DNA from: Pseudomonas triclosanedens
GTDB taxonomy: Bacteria > Pseudomonadota > Gammaproteobacteria > Pseudomonadales > Pseudomonadaceae
Direction of reading: 5' to 3'
DNA length: 64,000 bases
Assembly: GCF_026686735.1 (NCBI RefSeq)
Contig: NZ_CP113432.1
Span: 5,197,001 to 5,261,000 of the forward strand
Shown here one piece after another: positions 28,722-40,717 of the stretch. The notes under the pieces were generated by a model. It did not search any database, was not told where the DNA came from, and saw only the letters and a program-made list of their open reading frames with translations. The translations under genes and the position numbers were made by a program. Positions within the stretch are counted from its first letter, which is position 1. Each line of letters starts with the position of its first letter.

Positions 28722-31244
28722 TTACAGAGTACGAGCGACTTCGACTTTCTCGAATACTTCGATCTTGTCGCCGACGCGGACGTCGTTGTAGCTCTTCACA
28801 CCGATACCGCACTCCATGCCGGCACGGACTTCGGAGACGTCATCCTTGAAGCGACGCAGGGATTCCAGCTCACCCTCGAAGATGACCACATCGTCGCGCA
28901 GTACACGGATCGGGCGGTTACGATGCACCAGACCCTCGGTGACCATGCAGCCGGCGACCGCGCCGAACTTCGGCGAACGGAACACGTCACGCACTTCAGC
29001 GATACCCAGGATATTCTCGCGAACATCGCTGCCGAGCATGCCGGTCAGGGCCTTCTTGACGTCTTCGATGATGTCGTAGATCACGTTGTAGTAACGCATG
29101 TCCAGGCCTTCGGCCTCGACGATCTTGCGCGCACCAGCGTCGGCACGGACGTTGAAACCGAACAGCACTGCATTGGAGGCCAGCGCCAGGTTGGCATCGG
29201 ATTCGGTGATACCACCAACGCCGCCGCCGACCACGCGAACCTGTACTTCGTCGTTGCCCAGGCCACTGAGCGAGCCTTGCAGCGCTTCGAGAGAACCACG
29301 AACGTCGGCCTTGAGAACGATGTTGAGGGTCTTCTTCTCTTCCTGGCCCATGTTCTCGAAGATGTTTTCCAGCTTGCCGGCATGGGCACGAGCCAGTTTC
29401 ACTTCGCGGAACTTGCCCTGGCGGAACAGAGCGACTTCGCGGGCCTTCTTCTCGTCGGCAACCACGGTCATCTCATCACCGGCATCCGGGGTGCCATCTA
29501 GACCGAGGATCTCGACCGGAATGGACGGACCGGCTTCCTTGATCGGCTTGCCGTTCTCGTCGAGCATTGCACGGACGCGGCCGTAGTTGACGCCGACCAG
29601 GACCATGTCGCCCTGACGCAGGGTGCCATCCTGAACCAGCACGGTAGCTACCGGGCCGCGGCCCTTGTCCAGGCGGGACTCGACCACAACGCCACGGCCG
29701 GGAGCCGACGGAGTGGCTTTGAGCTCCAGCACTTCAGCCTGCAGCAGTACGGCTTCGAGCAGTTCGTCGACGCCGGTACCCATCTTTGCCGAAACCGGTA
29801 CGAACGGAGCATCGCCGCCCCACTCTTCCGGAATCACGTCCAGAGCGGCCAGGCCGTTCTTGATGTTGTCCGGGTTGGCTTCGGGCTTGTCGATCTTGTT
29901 CACCGCAACCACGATCGGCACGCCAGCCGCTTTCGCGTGCTGCACGGCTTCCTGGGTCTGCGGCATCACGCCGTCGTCGGCAGCCACCACCAGGATGACG
30001 ATATCGGTCGCCTGGGCGCCACGGGCACGCATTGCGGTGAACGCAGCGTGACCAGGGGTATCGAGGAAGGTGACCATACCGCGGTCGGTTTCCACGTGAT
30101 AGGCGCCGATGTGCTGAGTAATGCCGCCGGCTTCGCCAGCCGCCACTTTGGCACGACGGATGTAGTCGAGCAGCGAAGTCTTGCCGTGGTCGACGTGGCC
30201 CATCACGGTCACGACCGGTGCACGGGAAACGGCCTCGCCTTCGAACTTCAGGGATTCAGCCAACTGCTCTTCCAGGGCGTTCTCGCTGACCAGCTTGACC
30301 TTGTGGCCGAGTTCCTCGGCGATCAACTGGGCGGTCTCCTGATCGAGTACCTGGTTGATGGTCACCGGGGTGCCCATCTTGAACATGAACTTGACGACTT
30401 CAGCGCCCTTCACCGACATCTGTGCAGCCAACTCGGCCACGGTGATGGTTTCGCCGATACTCACTTCACGCACAATCGGTCCTGTCGGGCTCTGGAACCC
30501 GTGCTGGTTACGCTTCTTCAGCTTGCCCTTGCCACGACCGCCGCCACGACGGCCGAAGCTGTCGTCGTCATCCACACCACTGCGCACAACGCGCGGCGCG
30601 GTGGTCTTTTCCTTTTCCTTGATCGACGGGCGATGCTGGGCATGCTTGCGATCACGGCGCTCGTCCTCGTCCTCACGCTTGGGCGCGCGGCGCGGCTCTT
30701 CCTTCTTGCGGTCATCCGCAGCAGGAGCGGCAGCTGCGGGGACGGCAGCAGCCGCACGCGGAGCTTCTACAGTAGCAGCCGGGGCTGCGGCAGCAGGCGC
30801 AACTTCGGCAGCCTGACGAGCGGCGTCCGCCTGACGGCGAGCCTCTTCCTCGGCGGCACGCTGACGAGCCTCTTCCTCAGCCTTCAAGCGCGCTGCCTCT
30901 TCTGCGGCGCGCTGCTCTTCCAGCTCGCGCTGGCGTTCGGCCTCGAGCTCGTCCGGACTGCGCTTGACGTAGGTTTTCTTCTTGCGAACCTCGACGCTGA
31001 CGGTCTTGCTGCCAGCAACCTTGATGGTCGAGGTGGTCTTGCGTTGCAGGGTGATCTTGCGCGGCTCTTCCGCGCGCTCACCGTGGCTGCCCTTCAGGTG
31101 GGCGAGCAGCGCTTGCTTCTCGCTGTCGGTCACTACCTGCTCGGCACTATTATGCGGCAGACCGGCTTCGCGCATCTGCTGCAGCAGGCGCTCTACCGGC
31201 GTATCGACCGTCTTGGCCAGTTCTTTCACCGTGACTTGCGTCAT
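28722..31244 (-). CDS. infB: Translation initiation factor IF-2
   Basis: GTPase that places fMet-tRNA on the 30S subunit. The protein has 840 residues. IF2-N domain at the start ([20 protein letters not shown]), then a charged Ala/Glu/Arg-rich linker at ~100-230 ([16 protein letters not shown] repeats). The G domain has [22 protein letters not shown] and NKID. C-terminal C1/C2 domains bind fMet-tRNA. A second in-frame start giving a shorter IF2-beta form is common in the family, but I did not fix one here. 26 bp downstream of nusA. Confidence 0.98.
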   Translation of the reverse strand: MTQVTVKELAKTVDTPVERLLQQMREAGLPHNSAEQVVTDSEKQALLAHLKGSHGERAEEPRKITLQRKTTSTIKVAGSKTVSVEVRKKKTYVKRSPDELEAERQRELEEQRAAEEAARLKAEEEARQRAAEEEARRQADAARQAAEVAPAAAAPAATVEAPRAAAAVPAAAAPAADDRKKEEPRRAPKREDEDERRDRKHAQHRPSIKEKEKTTAPRVVRSGVDDDDSFGRRGGGRGKGKLKKRNQHGFQSPTGPIVREVSIGETITVAELAAQMSVKGAEVVKFMFKMGTPVTINQVLDQETAQLIAEELGHKVKLVSENALEEQLAESLKFEGEAVSRAPVVTVMGHVDHGKTSLLDYIRRAKVAAGEAGGITQHIGAYHVETDRGMVTFLDTPGHAAFTAMRARGAQATDIVILVVAADDGVMPQTQEAVQHAKAAGVPIVVAVNKIDKPEANPDNIKNGLAALDVIPEEWGGDAPFVPVSAKMGTGVDELLEAVLLQAEVLELKATPSAPGRGVVVESRLDKGRGPVATVLVQDGTLRQGDMVLVGVNYGRVRAMLDENGKPIKEAGPSIPVEILGLDGTPDAGDEMTVVADEKKAREVALFRQGKFREVKLARAHAGKLENIFENMGQEEKKTLNIVLKADVRGSLEALQGSLSGLGNDEVQVRVVGGGVGGITESDANLALASNAVLFGFNVRADAGARKIVEAEGLDMRYYNVIYDIIEDVKKALTGMLGSDVRENILGIAEVRDVFRSPKFGAVAGCMVTEGLVHRNRPIRVLRDDVVIFEGELESLRRFKDDVSEVRAGMECGIGVKSYNDVRVGDKIEVFEKVEVARTL

Positions 31245-31270
31245 GCACTTCTCTCCTCAGGCCGCGAATC

Positions 31271-32752
31271 TTACTCGAACCAATGGGCCCGGGCGGCCAT
31301 GATCAACTTGCCGGCACGCTCTTCGTCCATGCCGTCGATGTCGAGCAGATCGTCAATCGATTGCTCGGCAAGATCTTCACGGGTGGTTACGCCACGCAGT
31401 GCCAGGTCCACCGCCAGCTCTTTGGTCATTCCATCGAGGCTGAGCAGGTCTTCGGCAGGTTGTGCGTCGGCGAGTTTCTCTTCAGTGGCGATGGCTTTGG
31501 TCAGCAGGCGGTCCTTGGCGCGCGAACGCAGCTCGTTGACGATGTCTTCGTCGAAGCCGTCGATGCTGAGCATCTCTTCCATCGGTACGTAGGCGATTTC
31601 TTCCAGGGTGGTGAAGCCTTCTTCCACCAGAACCTGGGCGAGTTCTTCATCGACATCCAGCTCGTCGACGAAACGCTGCAGGATGTCGCCAGTCTCAGCC
31701 TGCTGCTTGGCCTGAATATCGGCCTCGGTCATTACATTCAGTGTCCAGCCGGTCAACTGGCTGGCCAGGCGCACATTCTGGCCGCTGCGGCCGATAGCCT
31801 GCGCCAGATTGTCCTCGGCGACGGCGATATCCATCGTATGGGTATCTTCGTCGACGATGATCGCCGCCACTTCGGCCGGAGCCATCGCGTTGATCACGAA
31901 CTGTGCCGGGTTGTCATCCCACAGGACGATGTCCACACGCTCACCGCCCAGTTCACCGGAGACGGCCTGGACACGGGAACCACGCATGCCGATGCAGGCA
32001 CCCTGCGGATCAATGCGCTTGTCCTTCGAACGAACCGCGATCTTGGCGCGGGAACCCGGATCACGGGCTGCCGCCATTACATCGATCAGTTGCTCGGCGA
32101 TTTCCGGCACTTCGATACGGAACAGCTCGATCAGCATTTCTGGCGCCGTACGCGACAGAACCAGTTGAGGACCACGGTTCTCGCTGCGGATTTCCTTGAG
32201 CAGAGCACGTACACGAGTACCGACGCGGAAAGTCTCGCGCGGGATGATCTGGTCGCGGGCCAGCAGCGCTTCGGCGTTGTTGCCCAGGTCCACGATCACG
32301 TTGTCACGGGTGACCTTCTTGACGGTGCCGGAGATGATCTCGTTGACCTTCTCGCGGTAGGCGTCGACCACCTGAGCGCGCTCGGCTTCGCGGACTTTCT
32401 GCACGATGACCTGCTTGGCGGTCTGTGCGGCGATGCGGCCGAACTCGATGGACTCGATCTTTTCCTCGATGACTTCGCCGGCTTTCATGCCGGGGTGCTC
32501 TTCCTGAACGTCCTCGACGGTCAGTTCGGCAGCCGGGTTGGAATAGTCCTCGTCCTCAACGATGGTCCAGCGGCGGAAAGTCTCATAGTTGCCGTTGGCA
32601 CGATTGATCTGCACGCGCAGATCGACCTCGTCTTCGAAACGCTTTTTGGTCGCGGTCGCCAGGGCCAGTTCCAGCGCTTCAAAAATCACGCCAGGCGGTA
32701 CACCCTTCTCGTTGGATACCGACTCAACAACCAGCAGTACTTCTTTGCTCAT
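31271..32752 (-). CDS. nusA: Transcription termination/antitermination factor NusA
   Basis: RNA polymerase-binding factor for pausing, termination and antitermination. The length of 493 residues is normal. N-terminal RNAP-binding domain, S1 domain ([19 protein letters not shown]), KH domains ([33 protein letters not shown]), and two C-terminal acidic helix-hairpin-helix repeats ([15 protein letters not shown] and [14 protein letters not shown]). Middle gene of rimP-nusA-infB. Confidence 0.98.
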   Translation of the reverse strand: MSKEVLLVVESVSNEKGVPPGVIFEALELALATATKKRFEDEVDLRVQINRANGNYETFRRWTIVEDEDYSNPAAELTVEDVQEEHPGMKAGEVIEEKIESIEFGRIAAQTAKQVIVQKVREAERAQVVDAYREKVNEIISGTVKKVTRDNVIVDLGNNAEALLARDQIIPRETFRVGTRVRALLKEIRSENRGPQLVLSRTAPEMLIELFRIEVPEIAEQLIDVMAAARDPGSRAKIAVRSKDKRIDPQGACIGMRGSRVQAVSGELGGERVDIVLWDDNPAQFVINAMAPAEVAAIIVDEDTHTMDIAVAEDNLAQAIGRSGQNVRLASQLTGWTLNVMTEADIQAKQQAETGDILQRFVDELDVDEELAQVLVEEGFTTLEEIAYVPMEEMLSIDGFDEDIVNELRSRAKDRLLTKAIATEEKLADAQPAEDLLSLDGMTKELAVDLALRGVTTREDLAEQSIDDLLDIDGMDEERAGKLIMAARAHWFE

Positions 32753-32797
32753 CGTACGCCTCGCCTTTCAATCCATTGGAACCCGCGCTCTTGCGGC

Positions 32798-33256
32798 TCA
32801 CTCAAATCGGGGAATGATGTTGGCCTTGTCGATGGAATCGACCGGCAGCAGGTACTCATGGTCATCTACCAGTACGACCACATCCTGCTCCTCCACGCCA
32901 CGGAGAATGCCCTGGAAATTACGCCGCCTTTCGAAGGGCGTGCGCAGCTTGATCTTCACCTGCTCGCCCACGTAGCGGGCAAACTGTTCGAGAGTGAAAA
33001 GCGGCCGATCCATACCCGGCGACGACACCTCGAGGGTGTACTCGCCACTGATAGGATCCTCTACATCCAGGATGCCACTGACCTGATGACTGACCACTTC
33101 GCAGTCATCGATCAGGATGCCTTCCGGACGATCGATATAGACCCGGAGCAGGGAATGACGACCTTGGGAAATGAATTCCAGGCCCCAGCACTCATAGCCG
33201 AGCGCTTCTACTACAGGGGCCAACAAGGCCTGCAACTGTTCTAGCTTGCTCGACAC
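32798..33256 (-). CDS. rimP: Ribosome maturation factor RimP
   Basis: 30S maturation factor. The protein has 152 residues: N-terminal alpha/beta domain with [10 protein letters not shown] and [17 protein letters not shown]-terminal SH3-like domain with [12 protein letters not shown]. First protein gene of the rimP-nusA-infB operon, preceded by tRNA-fMet and two terminators as in the E. coli metY-rimP arrangement. Confidence 0.96.
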   Translation of the reverse strand: MSSKLEQLQALLAPVVEALGYECWGLEFISQGRHSLLRVYIDRPEGILIDDCEVVSHQVSGILDVEDPISGEYTLEVSSPGMDRPLFTLEQFARYVGEQVKIKLRTPFERRRNFQGILRGVEEQDVVVLVDDHEYLLPVDSIDKANIIPRFE

Positions 33257-33283
33257 CTGATCGCCTCGCGTATGCCGTAGAAA

Positions 33284-33306
33284 TAAAAAATGGGCGAAAC
33301 GCCCAT
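33284..33306 (-). terminator. Terminator upstream of rimP (promoter-distal)
   Basis: Minus strand ATGGGCG-TTTC-GCCCAT followed by TTTTTAT, 27 bp before the rimP start. Transcripts from the tRNA genes would stop here unless some read through, or rimP has a promoter close by. Confidence 0.85.
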
Positions 33307-33351
33307 CCTTAAAGGCCGCCCTACTCTGGCGGCGCGGACTGTCCAGCTAGC

Positions 33352-33374
33352 AAAAAGCCCCTTTAAAAGGGGCT
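33352..33374 (-). terminator. Terminator directly after tRNA-fMet
   Basis: Minus strand AGCCCC-TTTTAAA-GGGGCT followed by TTTTG, starting 9 bp after the CCA end of tRNA-fMet. With the hairpin at 33284 it makes a double terminator. Confidence 0.85.
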
Positions 33375-33383
33375 CTGCCAAAC

Positions 33384-33460
<77 letters not shown>

Positions 33461-33523
33461 TCAAAGCTGGTGCGAAATTATACGGTCACACCCTTGGAAG
33501 GTCAACCGAAACTCCGGAACGAC

Positions 33524-33544
33524 AAGGCCCGCAGAGCGGGCCTT
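33524..33544 (-). other. Perfect hairpin between the two tRNA genes
   Basis: AAGGCCCGC-AGA-GCGGGCCTT, 9-bp perfect stem, in the 91 bp between tRNA-Leu and tRNA-fMet. No T run follows on the minus strand beyond TTGTCG, so it is a weak terminator or a processing stem. Confidence 0.5.
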
Positions 33545-33551
33545 TCGTATA

Positions 33552-33637
33552 TGGTACCGAGGAGGGGACTCGAACCCCTACAGCCTATGGCCACTACCAC
33601 CTCAAGGTAGCGTGTCTACCAATTCCACCACCTCGGC
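33552..33637 (-). tRNA. tRNA-Leu (GAG)
   Basis: 86 nt with encoded CCA, acceptor stem GCCGAGG / CCTCGGT (one wobble), and a long class II variable arm. Anticodon GAG in CTTGAGGT, decoding CUC/CUU leucine. T-arm GGTTCGAGTCC. It lies 14 bp downstream of secG. Confidence 0.97.
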
Positions 33638-33651
33638 AAAAACTTGCCTAC

Positions 33652-34044
33652 TTACTTCTGCTCAGGAGCTGCTGGAACATCACTGTTTCCAGACCCGGGG
33701 GCCTGTTGCTGCCCTTGCGGTGCCGGCACATCACTCGCCGCCGGCGCTTTCTCCTGCTTCTGCTCCATCACGACCGGATCAGGAAGCCCAACGTGACGAA
33801 GCATATCAGCTTTTTCTTTAGCAAAATACGCTAAACCCAAGCTGGTAATGAAAAAAACCGCAGCGAGTATAGCAGTAAAACGGCTCAGGAAGGTAGCGGA
33901 ACCTTGACTACCGAAAACGGTAGCAGAAGCACCCGAACCAAACGACGCACCAGCGTCGGCACCCTTGCCATGCTGAAGCAGGACCAGCACAACCAGACCC
34001 AGCGCCATCAGCAGGTGAATCACGATTACAACTGTTTCCAGCAT
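33652..34044 (-). CDS. secG: Preprotein translocase subunit SecG
   Basis: Inner-membrane auxiliary subunit of SecYEG. The protein has 130 residues: two membrane helices ([19 protein letters not shown] and [19 protein letters not shown]) flanking the signature [17 protein letters not shown]. The C-terminal ~45 residues are a Pro/Gln/Ala-rich tail, longer than in E. coli. It follows tpiA by 2 bp and precedes tRNA-Leu. Confidence 0.97.
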   Translation of the reverse strand: MLETVVIVIHLLMALGLVVLVLLQHGKGADAGASFGSGASATVFGSQGSATFLSRFTAILAAVFFITSLGLAYFAKEKADMLRHVGLPDPVVMEQKQEKAPAASDVPAPQGQQQAPGSGNSDVPAAPEQK

Positions 34045-34046
34045 CT

Positions 34047-34802
34047 TCAGCTTCCTGCGGCGCGACAGATCGCACCGAACTCATCCGCATTCAGGGAGGC
34101 GCCACCAATGAGCCCCCCATCGATATCCGGCATTCCGAACAGCTCGGCAGCATTTGCCGCCTTGACGCTGCCGCCGTACAGGAGACGAAGGCCGCGAGCC
34201 ACTTCTGCGTTTTCCGCAGAAAGCTGCGCGCGAATCGCCGCGTGTACTTCCTGGGCTTGCTCGGGAGAAGCGGTAAGCCCCGACCCAATCGCCCACACCG
34301 GCTCGTAAGCCACTACAGCGCGGGAAAAAGCCCCAACGCCCAAATCCTCGATCACCGAACCCAACTGGCGCCCGACAATCTTTAAAGTCTTACCCGCATT
34401 TCGCTGCTCGAGGGTTTCCCCCACACAAAGCACCGGAATCAGGCCACACGACTGAGCCGCCGCAAATTTGCGACTGATGACGCCTTCGCTCTCACCCAGG
34501 ATCAATCGGCGCTCGGAATGCCCTACCAGAACCAGGGAACAATCCGCGTCCGCCAACTGGCTAGCAGCAACCTCGCCCGTCAGAGCTCCTTGCATCGGCT
34601 CAACCGCGCAATTCTGCGCACCAACGGAAATCGCCTTTCCATCCAGACCATGCTTGACCTGGTTGATGTACAGACAGGGCGGAAAGACCGCCACATCGAC
34701 ACCCGTGGGAAGAGCCAGTTGCCGCAGGCCTTTGATCAGCTCCGTTACGCTGGAGCGGGTACCGTGCATTTTCCAATTACCGGCCACCAAGGGTCGACGC
34801 AT
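34047..34802 (-). CDS. tpiA: Triosephosphate isomerase
   Basis: Interconverts dihydroxyacetone phosphate and glyceraldehyde-3-phosphate. TIM barrel of 251 residues. Substrate Lys in AGNWKMHGT, catalytic His in LVGHSERR, catalytic Glu in [12 protein letters not shown], phosphate loop [10 protein letters not shown]. Linked to secG as in other Pseudomonas. Confidence 0.98.
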   Translation of the reverse strand: MRRPLVAGNWKMHGTRSSVTELIKGLRQLALPTGVDVAVFPPCLYINQVKHGLDGKAISVGAQNCAVEPMQGALTGEVAASQLADADCSLVLVGHSERRLILGESEGVISRKFAAAQSCGLIPVLCVGETLEQRNAGKTLKIVGRQLGSVIEDLGVGAFSRAVVAYEPVWAIGSGLTASPEQAQEVHAAIRAQLSAENAEVARGLRLLYGGSVKAANAAELFGMPDIDGGLIGGASLNADEFGAICRAAGS

Positions 34803-34867
34803 GCTGTACCTCGCTGAGCAAAGTGGGCGCAGATGTTACTCGACAGTTTTAGAACTGACAAGAGAAA

Positions 34868-36208
34868 TCAAGCACATACCTCTGTTACTACTTTTGCCAG
34901 ATGCTCGGCGTGCGCGCGAACCCGACCTTCCTCGTCGCCTTCGACCATCACCCGCACCAGCGGCTCAGTACCGGATTTGCGCAGCAGAACGCGACCACGC
35001 CCCGCCATTTCTTCCGTCACCTTGGCGCAAGCCTCTTTCACCGCCGGATGCTCGAGCGGATCAACGCCACCTCCTGCGAAACGGACATTGATCAGCACCT
35101 GCGGGCACTTGCGAATGCCCATACGCGCCTCCGCAAGTGTCTGCCCGCGCTGCTTGAGCGCCATCAGCACTTGCAGCGCGGCGATGATCGCATCACCGGT
35201 AGTCGTATGCTGACCGCAGACCACATGCCCGGAATTTTCACCGCCAAGCTGCCAGTTACGTGCCTGGAGTTCAGCCATCACATAGCGGTCGCCAACCTTC
35301 GCACGAGCAAACGGGATGTGCAGATCCTGCAGCGCCAGCTCGAGCCCGAGGTTGCTCATCAGCGTTCCAACGACGCCGCCATGCAGCTTGCCCCGGTCGA
35401 GCATGTCCCGCGCAATCAGGAAAAGAATTTCATCGCCATCGACCACTGCACCGGTATGGTCGACCATCATGACCCGATCACCATCGCCATCGAACGCAAT
35501 GCCGATGTCCGCATGCTCGGCGAGCACAGCCGCCTGCAACGGTTCGATGTGCGTCGAGCCGCAGTTGTCGTTGATATTCAGCCCATTCGGCTGCACGCCC
35601 AACACCGACACCTCGGCGCCAAGCTCACGGAAGACACTCGGCGCAACCTTGTAGGTAGCACCGTGGGCGCAATCCAGCACGACGCGCAGGCCCGCAAAAT
35701 CGGTGTTCGATGGAACGCTGCTCTTGCAGAACTCGATGTAACGCCCCGCGGCATCGTTGATGCGCGAGACCTTGCCCAACCGGGAGGACTCGACCACCGT
35801 CATCGGCGTATCGATCAGTTCCTCGATGATCAGCTCGACCTCGTCAGGCAGCTTGGTGCCCTGGCCGGAAAAGAACTTGATGCCGTTGTCGTCATGCGGA
35901 TTGTGCGATGCACTGATGACGATGCCCGCCTCGGCATGGAACGTCCGCGTCAGATAGGCGATCCCAGGAGTGGGCATGGGACCGAGCAGCATTACGTCGG
36001 CGCCCGCAGAGGAAAGACCAGCCTCAAGGGCAGACTCGAACATGTAGCCGGAAATCCGCGTGTCCTTGCCAACCAGAACACGGCACTTGCCCTGCTGACG
36101 GAACGCCATACCCACCGCCCAACCAAGCTTGAGCACGAAATCGGGAGTGATCGGTGGCGTGCCGACCCGGCCACGAATACCGTCGGTACCGAAGTATTTC
36201 CTGCTCAT
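34868..36208 (-). CDS. glmM: Phosphoglucosamine mutase
   Basis: Converts glucosamine-6-phosphate to glucosamine-1-phosphate for peptidoglycan and LPS. The protein has 446 residues. N-terminal [11 protein letters not shown], the phosphoserine active site [14 protein letters not shown] (Ser near residue 102), metal loop DGDGDR, sugar-binding GGENSGH and phosphate-binding [12 protein letters not shown]. Start overlaps the folP stop (ATGA). Confidence 0.98.
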   Translation of the reverse strand: MSRKYFGTDGIRGRVGTPPITPDFVLKLGWAVGMAFRQQGKCRVLVGKDTRISGYMFESALEAGLSSAGADVMLLGPMPTPGIAYLTRTFHAEAGIVISASHNPHDDNGIKFFSGQGTKLPDEVELIIEELIDTPMTVVESSRLGKVSRINDAAGRYIEFCKSSVPSNTDFAGLRVVLDCAHGATYKVAPSVFRELGAEVSVLGVQPNGLNINDNCGSTHIEPLQAAVLAEHADIGIAFDGDGDRVMMVDHTGAVVDGDEILFLIARDMLDRGKLHGGVVGTLMSNLGLELALQDLHIPFARAKVGDRYVMAELQARNWQLGGENSGHVVCGQHTTTGDAIIAALQVLMALKQRGQTLAEARMGIRKCPQVLINVRFAGGGVDPLEHPAVKEACAKVTEEMAGRGRVLLRKSGTEPLVRVMVEGDEEGRVRAHAEHLAKVVTEVCA

Positions 36209-37074
36209 GCGGAGCTCCCCTCTTCTACTGCGCTTTCCACTGCGTGGATCATTCGAACGACATCCACAGTCTCGGCAACATCGTGGACCCGGATAATACT
36301 GGCACCCTTGGACACCGCCAACGCAGCGAGCGCCAGGCTACCGAATAGACGCCCGTCGACTTCTCGCCCCAGAGCACGTCCGACCATGCTCTTGCGAGAC
36401 ACCCCCACCAGCATGGGGAGCCCCAAGTCCAGCAACTGCTCCATCCGACGGAAAAGGCTCAGATTATGCACTTGCGTCTTGGCGAACCCGAAGCCAGGGT
36501 CGATGACGATTTTCTCGCGCGCGATACCCACCGACTGGCAGACTGCGATTCGCTCCTCCAGGAATCCTCGGACTTCCTGGAGGATGTCCGGATAGCGAGG
36601 ATCGTCCTGCATGTTTCCCGGCTCTCCGCGCATATGCATCAGGCAGACCGGCAACCCCGTATCCAGCGCAGCATCCAGCGCACCGTCGCGCTGGAGCGAA
36701 CGAACATCGTTGATCAAACCGGCGCCCAGACGAGCCGTCTCGCGCATGACTGCCGGTGTCGAGGTGTCAACGGAAATCACCACATTCAGCTCGCGGGCGA
36801 TGGCTTCGACCACCGGAGCAACCCGTTCGAGCTCCTCGGTAGGCGACACGGCACGCGCTCCCGGACGAGTAGACTCGCCACCGACATCGATCAGCGTAGC
36901 ACCCGCCTCGGCCATCTTTACGGCATGACGGAGCGCTGCATCCTGGCGACTGAAGCGTCCACCGTCGGAAAACGAATCGGGAGTGACATTGAGAATGCCC
37001 ATGACGTGCGGGCGACTTAAATCAAGAACCCGGTTGCCGCACGGCAACCGGGTCTGGTGTAACAACGAACTCAT
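36205..37074 (-). CDS. folP: Dihydropteroate synthase
   Basis: Condenses p-aminobenzoate with hydroxymethyl-dihydropterin pyrophosphate; target of sulfonamides. The protein has 289 residues. Signatures [15 protein letters not shown] (residues ~25-39), [18 protein letters not shown] and GVSRKSMVG. Overlaps glmM by ATGA and starts 9 bp after the ftsH stop, so ftsH-folP-glmM is one operon. A near-perfect hairpin lies within its first codons. Confidence 0.98.
   Translation of the reverse strand: MSSLLHQTRLPCGNRVLDLSRPHVMGILNVTPDSFSDGGRFSRQDAALRHAVKMAEAGATLIDVGGESTRPGARAVSPTEELERVAPVVEAIARELNVVISVDTSTPAVMRETARLGAGLINDVRSLQRDGALDAALDTGLPVCLMHMRGEPGNMQDDPRYPDILQEVRGFLEERIAVCQSVGIAREKIVIDPGFGFAKTQVHNLSLFRRMEQLLDLGLPMLVGVSRKSMVGRALGREVDGRLFGSLALAALAVSKGASIIRVHDVAETVDVVRMIHAVESAVEEGSSA
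37028..37053 (-). other. Perfect 12-bp inverted repeat inside the start of folP
   Basis: ACCCGGTTGCCG / CGGCAACCGGGT with a 2-base centre, at about codons 8-16 of folP and 31 bp downstream of the ftsH stop. On the minus strand it is followed by TCTTGATTT. It is more regular than codon use requires and could lower translation or transcription of folP relative to ftsH. Confidence 0.5.
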
Positions 37075-37083
37075 TCAGTGCTC

Positions 37084-39012
37084 TCAGTGTTCGCCGGCAG
37101 GACCGCCAATCGGGTTTTCCTGACGGCCACCGTCATCGCGCGCCGATGGCGCCGAACCGGATGATCCAGAGTTGCCACCCTGCCAGTCACGAGGCTCGCG
37201 CGGGATGCGGCCAGCCATGATGTCATCGATCTGATCGGCATCGATGGTTTCATACTTCATCAGGGCATCGGCCATCATGTCGAGCTTGTCGCGGTTCTCT
37301 TCCAGCAGACGCTTGGCGGTGCCATAGCAGTCGTCGATGATGCGGCGCACTTCCTGGTCGATCATCTTGGCAGTCTCGCCAGAAACATTGGAGTGCTGGC
37401 TGCCGGCGCTACGACCGAGGAATACCTCACCTTCTTCCTCGGCATACATCAGCGGACCTAGCTTCTCCGACAACCCCCATTTGGTCACCATGTTCCGAGC
37501 CAGTTGAGTGGCACGCATGATGTCGTTGGAAGCCCCGGTGGTAACGCCCTCGAAGCCTAGCGTCATCTCTTCGGCGATCCGGCCGCCGAACAGCGAGCAA
37601 ATCTGGCTTTCCAACGCACGCTTGGACAGGCTGTAGCGATCCTCCTCCGGCAGGAACATGGTCACACCCAAGGCGCGACCGCGCGGAATGATGGAAACCT
37701 TGTAGACCGGGTCGTGTTCCGGAACCAGGCGGCCAACGATGGCGTGGCCTGCTTCGTGGAACGCGGTGTTCTTCTTCTCCTTTTCGGACATGACCATGGT
37801 CTTGCGCTCGGCGCCCATCATGATCTTGTCCTTGGCCAGCTCGAACTCGCGCATGTCAACGATGCGCTTGTTGGAGCGAGCGGCGAACAGCGAGGCTTCG
37901 TTGACCAGGTTGGCCAGGTCGGCACCGGAGAAGCCCGGAGTACCGCGCGCGATCACGGCAGGATCGACGTTGTCGCCCAACGGCACCTTACGCATATGTA
38001 CTTTCAGAATCTGTTCGCGACCGCGAATATCCGGCAGCCCGACCACCACCTGGCGGTCAAAGCGGCCCGGACGCAACAGCGCAGGGTCGAGCACATCCGG
38101 ACGGTTGGTCGCGGCGATGACGATGATGCCGTCATTCATCTCGAAGCCATCCATCTCTACCAGCAACTGGTTGAGAGTCTGCTCACGCTCGTCGTGACCG
38201 CCACCCAGGCCGGCACCACGGTGGCGGCCGACGGCGTCGATCTCGTCGATGAAAATGATGCAAGGCGCGTGTTTCTTGGCTTGATCGAACATATCGCGGA
38301 CACGGGAAGCACCCACGCCAACGAACATTTCCACGAAGTCGGAGCCGGAAATGGTGAAGAACGGAACCTTGGCCTCGCCGGCGATAGCCTTGGCGAGCAG
38401 GGTCTTACCGGTACCGGGCGGGCCAACCATCAGCACACCGCGCGGAATGCGGCCACCCAGACGCTGGAATTTGCCAGGATCGCGGAGGAACTCGACGAGT
38501 TCGCTGACTTCTTCCTTGGCCTCGTCGCAACCTGCGACATCAGCGAAGGTGGTCTTCACCTGATCTTCGGACAGCAGGCGTGCCTTGCTCTTGCCGAAGC
38601 TCATCGGGCCGCCACGGCCGCCACCGCCACCCTGCATCTGACGCATGAAGAACATGAAGACGGCAATGATCACGAGGATCGGGAAGCTCGCCACCAGCAG
38701 TTGAGTCCAGATGCTCTGCTGCTCGGGCTGCTTGCCTTCGACAACGACGTTGTTGTTTACCAGATCGCCTATCAGGCCATTGTCCTGGATCGCAGGGCGA
38801 ATGGTCTTGAAGGTATCGCCATCCTGACGCTTGCCGGTGATCACGTAGCCGTCGACGGTCACCCGCTCGACCTTGCCTTCCTTCACCTGCTGGATGAAGT
38901 CCGAGTAGTTGAGCGTCTGCGGCTCACTCGGGCTGGAGAAGTTGTTCATCACGGTGACCAACACCGCCGCGATGATCAACCACAGGATCAGGTTCTTTGC
39001 CATGTCGTTCAA
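37084..39012 (-). CDS. ftsH: ATP-dependent zinc metalloprotease FtsH
   Basis: Membrane AAA+ protease for quality control and LpxC/sigma-32 turnover. The protein has 642 residues from a TTG start at 39012, well spaced from GAGGG; ATG 39003 (MAKNLIL) is an alternative. Two N-terminal membrane helices (~5-22, ~105-122), Walker [14 protein letters not shown], Walker [13 protein letters not shown] motif, zinc site HEAGH near residue 420 and the third ligand Asp further on. Gly/Ser-rich C-terminal tail. Confidence 0.98.
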   Translation of the reverse strand: MNDMAKNLILWLIIAAVLVTVMNNFSSPSEPQTLNYSDFIQQVKEGKVERVTVDGYVITGKRQDGDTFKTIRPAIQDNGLIGDLVNNNVVVEGKQPEQQSIWTQLLVASFPILVIIAVFMFFMRQMQGGGGGRGGPMSFGKSKARLLSEDQVKTTFADVAGCDEAKEEVSELVEFLRDPGKFQRLGGRIPRGVLMVGPPGTGKTLLAKAIAGEAKVPFFTISGSDFVEMFVGVGASRVRDMFDQAKKHAPCIIFIDEIDAVGRHRGAGLGGGHDEREQTLNQLLVEMDGFEMNDGIIVIAATNRPDVLDPALLRPGRFDRQVVVGLPDIRGREQILKVHMRKVPLGDNVDPAVIARGTPGFSGADLANLVNEASLFAARSNKRIVDMREFELAKDKIMMGAERKTMVMSEKEKKNTAFHEAGHAIVGRLVPEHDPVYKVSIIPRGRALGVTMFLPEEDRYSLSKRALESQICSLFGGRIAEEMTLGFEGVTTGASNDIMRATQLARNMVTKWGLSEKLGPLMYAEEEGEVFLGRSAGSQHSNVSGETAKMIDQEVRRIIDDCYGTAKRLLEENRDKLDMMADALMKYETIDADQIDDIMAGRIPREPRDWQGGNSGSSGSAPSARDDGGRQENPIGGPAGEH

Positions 39013-39203
39013 TTGACTACCCTCTGAAGCCGGCTCCGCCCTGGAAACCGCTTCACACGACGGCCAGACTCCTTCCGGCCAAAATTACTACACAACCCCC
39101 GCCCCAGGCAGGCGTCGTCTGTAACCCTTTATGAACCCCGGCCGACGCCGGCACAAGCAAAAGCTGCGGGCCGTAGACCATGAAACGGCCCAATCATTCC
39201 AGT

Positions 39204-39827
39204 TTAGGCGCCGCGGAAGCCTCGTGCGAGCAGATACTGCTCCCGCGAACGATCGCGGGACGACAACGGCTTGCGCATCTGCACCTTCTCGAAGCTCTCG
39301 CGCACCTGCTTGTGGTAAGCGTCGAAACCCTCGCCCTGGAATATCTTGATCAGGAAATCGCCGCCCGGACGCAGCACACGGGTGCACAGGTCCAGAGCCA
39401 GCTCACAGAGGAACATCGCACGAGGCATGTCCACGGCGGGCAGTCCACTCATATTGGGGGCCATATCGGAAATCACAAGGTCTACCGGATTTTCTCCGAT
39501 GGCCTCGAGCAATTTGGCGAACACCTCGTCCTCGGTGAAGTCGCCTTGAATGAAGGTGACGTCCGGGATGCTGTCCATCGGCAGGATGTCCGACGCGATC
39601 AACGTGCCTTTGTCGCCAATGACGCGACTAGTGACCTGCGACCATCCACCTGGAGCGGCACCGAGGTCAACCACGGTCATTCCCGGGCGCAGGATGCGAT
39701 CCTTCTCCTGGATTTCCAGCAGCTTGTAGCTCGCACGCGAGCGATATCCATCGCGCTGTGCCATCTTCACGTACGGATCGTCGAAATGTTCTTTCAGCCA
39801 GCGATGGCTAGTCTTGGAACGGGCCAC
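39204..39827 (-). CDS. rlmE: 23S rRNA 2'-O-ribose U2552 methyltransferase
   Basis: RlmE (FtsJ/RrmJ) methylates U2552 in assembled 50S subunits. The protein has 207 residues. SAM motif [14 protein letters not shown], catalytic K-D-K-E set including the Lys in [14 protein letters not shown], and KIFQGEGFD. ftsH follows after 191 bp in which I see no clear terminator. It is divergent from yhbY, as in E. coli. Confidence 0.97.
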   Translation of the reverse strand: MARSKTSHRWLKEHFDDPYVKMAQRDGYRSRASYKLLEIQEKDRILRPGMTVVDLGAAPGGWSQVTSRVIGDKGTLIASDILPMDSIPDVTFIQGDFTEDEVFAKLLEAIGENPVDLVISDMAPNMSGLPAVDMPRAMFLCELALDLCTRVLRPGGDFLIKIFQGEGFDAYHKQVRESFEKVQMRKPLSSRDRSREQYLLARGFRGA

Positions 39828-39907
39828 GTATTACCTCGTCTGAGCGGCATCCCGGTACAACCGAAACTCGGGTAGAATATCCGCCTTTTTTCCCCAGGGG
39901 TCAGATT

Positions 39908-40222
39908 ATGGCGCTCTCTCAGGAGCAGAAAAAGCAGTTCAAATCTATCGGGCATCACCTGAAACCCGTATTGACCGTCGCTGAAAACGGTCTATCGGAA
40001 GGTGTGATGGCCGAGCTTGAGCGTGCGCTCAACGATCATGAACTGATCAAGGTGCAATTCCGCATCGTCGAACGCGATGACCGTCGCGCATTGATCGACG
40101 AACTCTGCCAGAACGGCAGCTGCGAACTGGTTCAAGTCATCGGCAAGATGGCGCTGATCTATCGTCGCAATCCCAAGCCGAACAAAAACCTCTCGAACAT
40201 CAGCCGCTACAGCGGCCTCTGA
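39908..40222 (+). CDS. yhbY: CRM-domain RNA-binding protein YhbY
   Basis: The protein has 104 residues, one CRM domain: KSIGHHLKPVLTVAENGLSEGV, a GxxG-like loop and IGKMALIYRRNPKP. YhbY associates with pre-50S ribosomes in E. coli. AGGGGTCAG precedes the ATG. A TAGAAT element at 39873-39878 may be its -10. Divergent from rlmE, 80 bp apart. Confidence 0.94.
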   Translation: MALSQEQKKQFKSIGHHLKPVLTVAENGLSEGVMAELERALNDHELIKVQFRIVERDDRRALIDELCQNGSCELVQVIGKMALIYRRNPKPNKNLSNISRYSGL

Positions 40223-40264
40223 CAGTCAAGACCGGCAGCGCGGAGCCAGCAAGGCTCCGCCGTC

Positions 40265-40717
40265 TCAAAACCGGGCTTCCCGCCCCGGCGCCGGCTGCAG
40301 CACCAGCAGCAACCCGCACAACGCCAGCACCAGGTAGTTGAACAGCAGCCAGCGCTGGGCATCGGGTGCGGCGTGATTGACCGCGAAGTACACAGCCACC
40401 ATCACTATCACGGTGAACAGCAGTTGCCCCCGCTGATCGCGCCAGAACCCTGCCAACCCACGCACTTCCCAGAGCACAAGTGCCTGCAGTAGCGCGCAAA
40501 ACCCAGCAAAGCCCACCAGCAACGGCTGCAATACCGCCCTGACGCTTTCAACCAGCAATGGCGCAAGCCCGGCCTTGTCCAGCGACGGCAACACCACAAA
40601 CTGAAGCAGCCAGAGGCCACCGACCCAGAAAGTCTGGGCCAGCAGCCAACTGGCGGTACCTGCGCGAAGCGAGGGTCTATCAGGCGTGGCGGACTTCAAC
40701 GATCTCGTACTCGACAT
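40265..40717 (-). CDS. DUF4149-family membrane protein
   Basis: ~150 residues, four membrane helices ([70 protein letters not shown]), matching the small integral-membrane proteins found downstream of greA in Pseudomonas (PA4754 type). Start uncertain: no ATG exists between the greA stop and the first helix, so the gene either overlaps greA by about 38 bp (ATG 40717 or 40723) or uses a non-ATG codon such as TTG inside greA's end. Function unknown. Confidence 0.8.
   Translation of the reverse strand: MSSTRSLKSATPDRPSLRAGTASWLLAQTFWVGGLWLLQFVVLPSLDKAGLAPLLVESVRAVLQPLLVGFAGFCALLQALVLWEVRGLAGFWRDQRGQLLFTVIVMVAVYFAVNHAAPDAQRWLLFNYLVLALCGLLLVLQPAPGREARF

Noticed and set aside
31000..31600. Plus-strand open frames opposite infB/nusA
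   Set aside because: Shadows of the conserved minus-strand genes; no independent start signals or domains.
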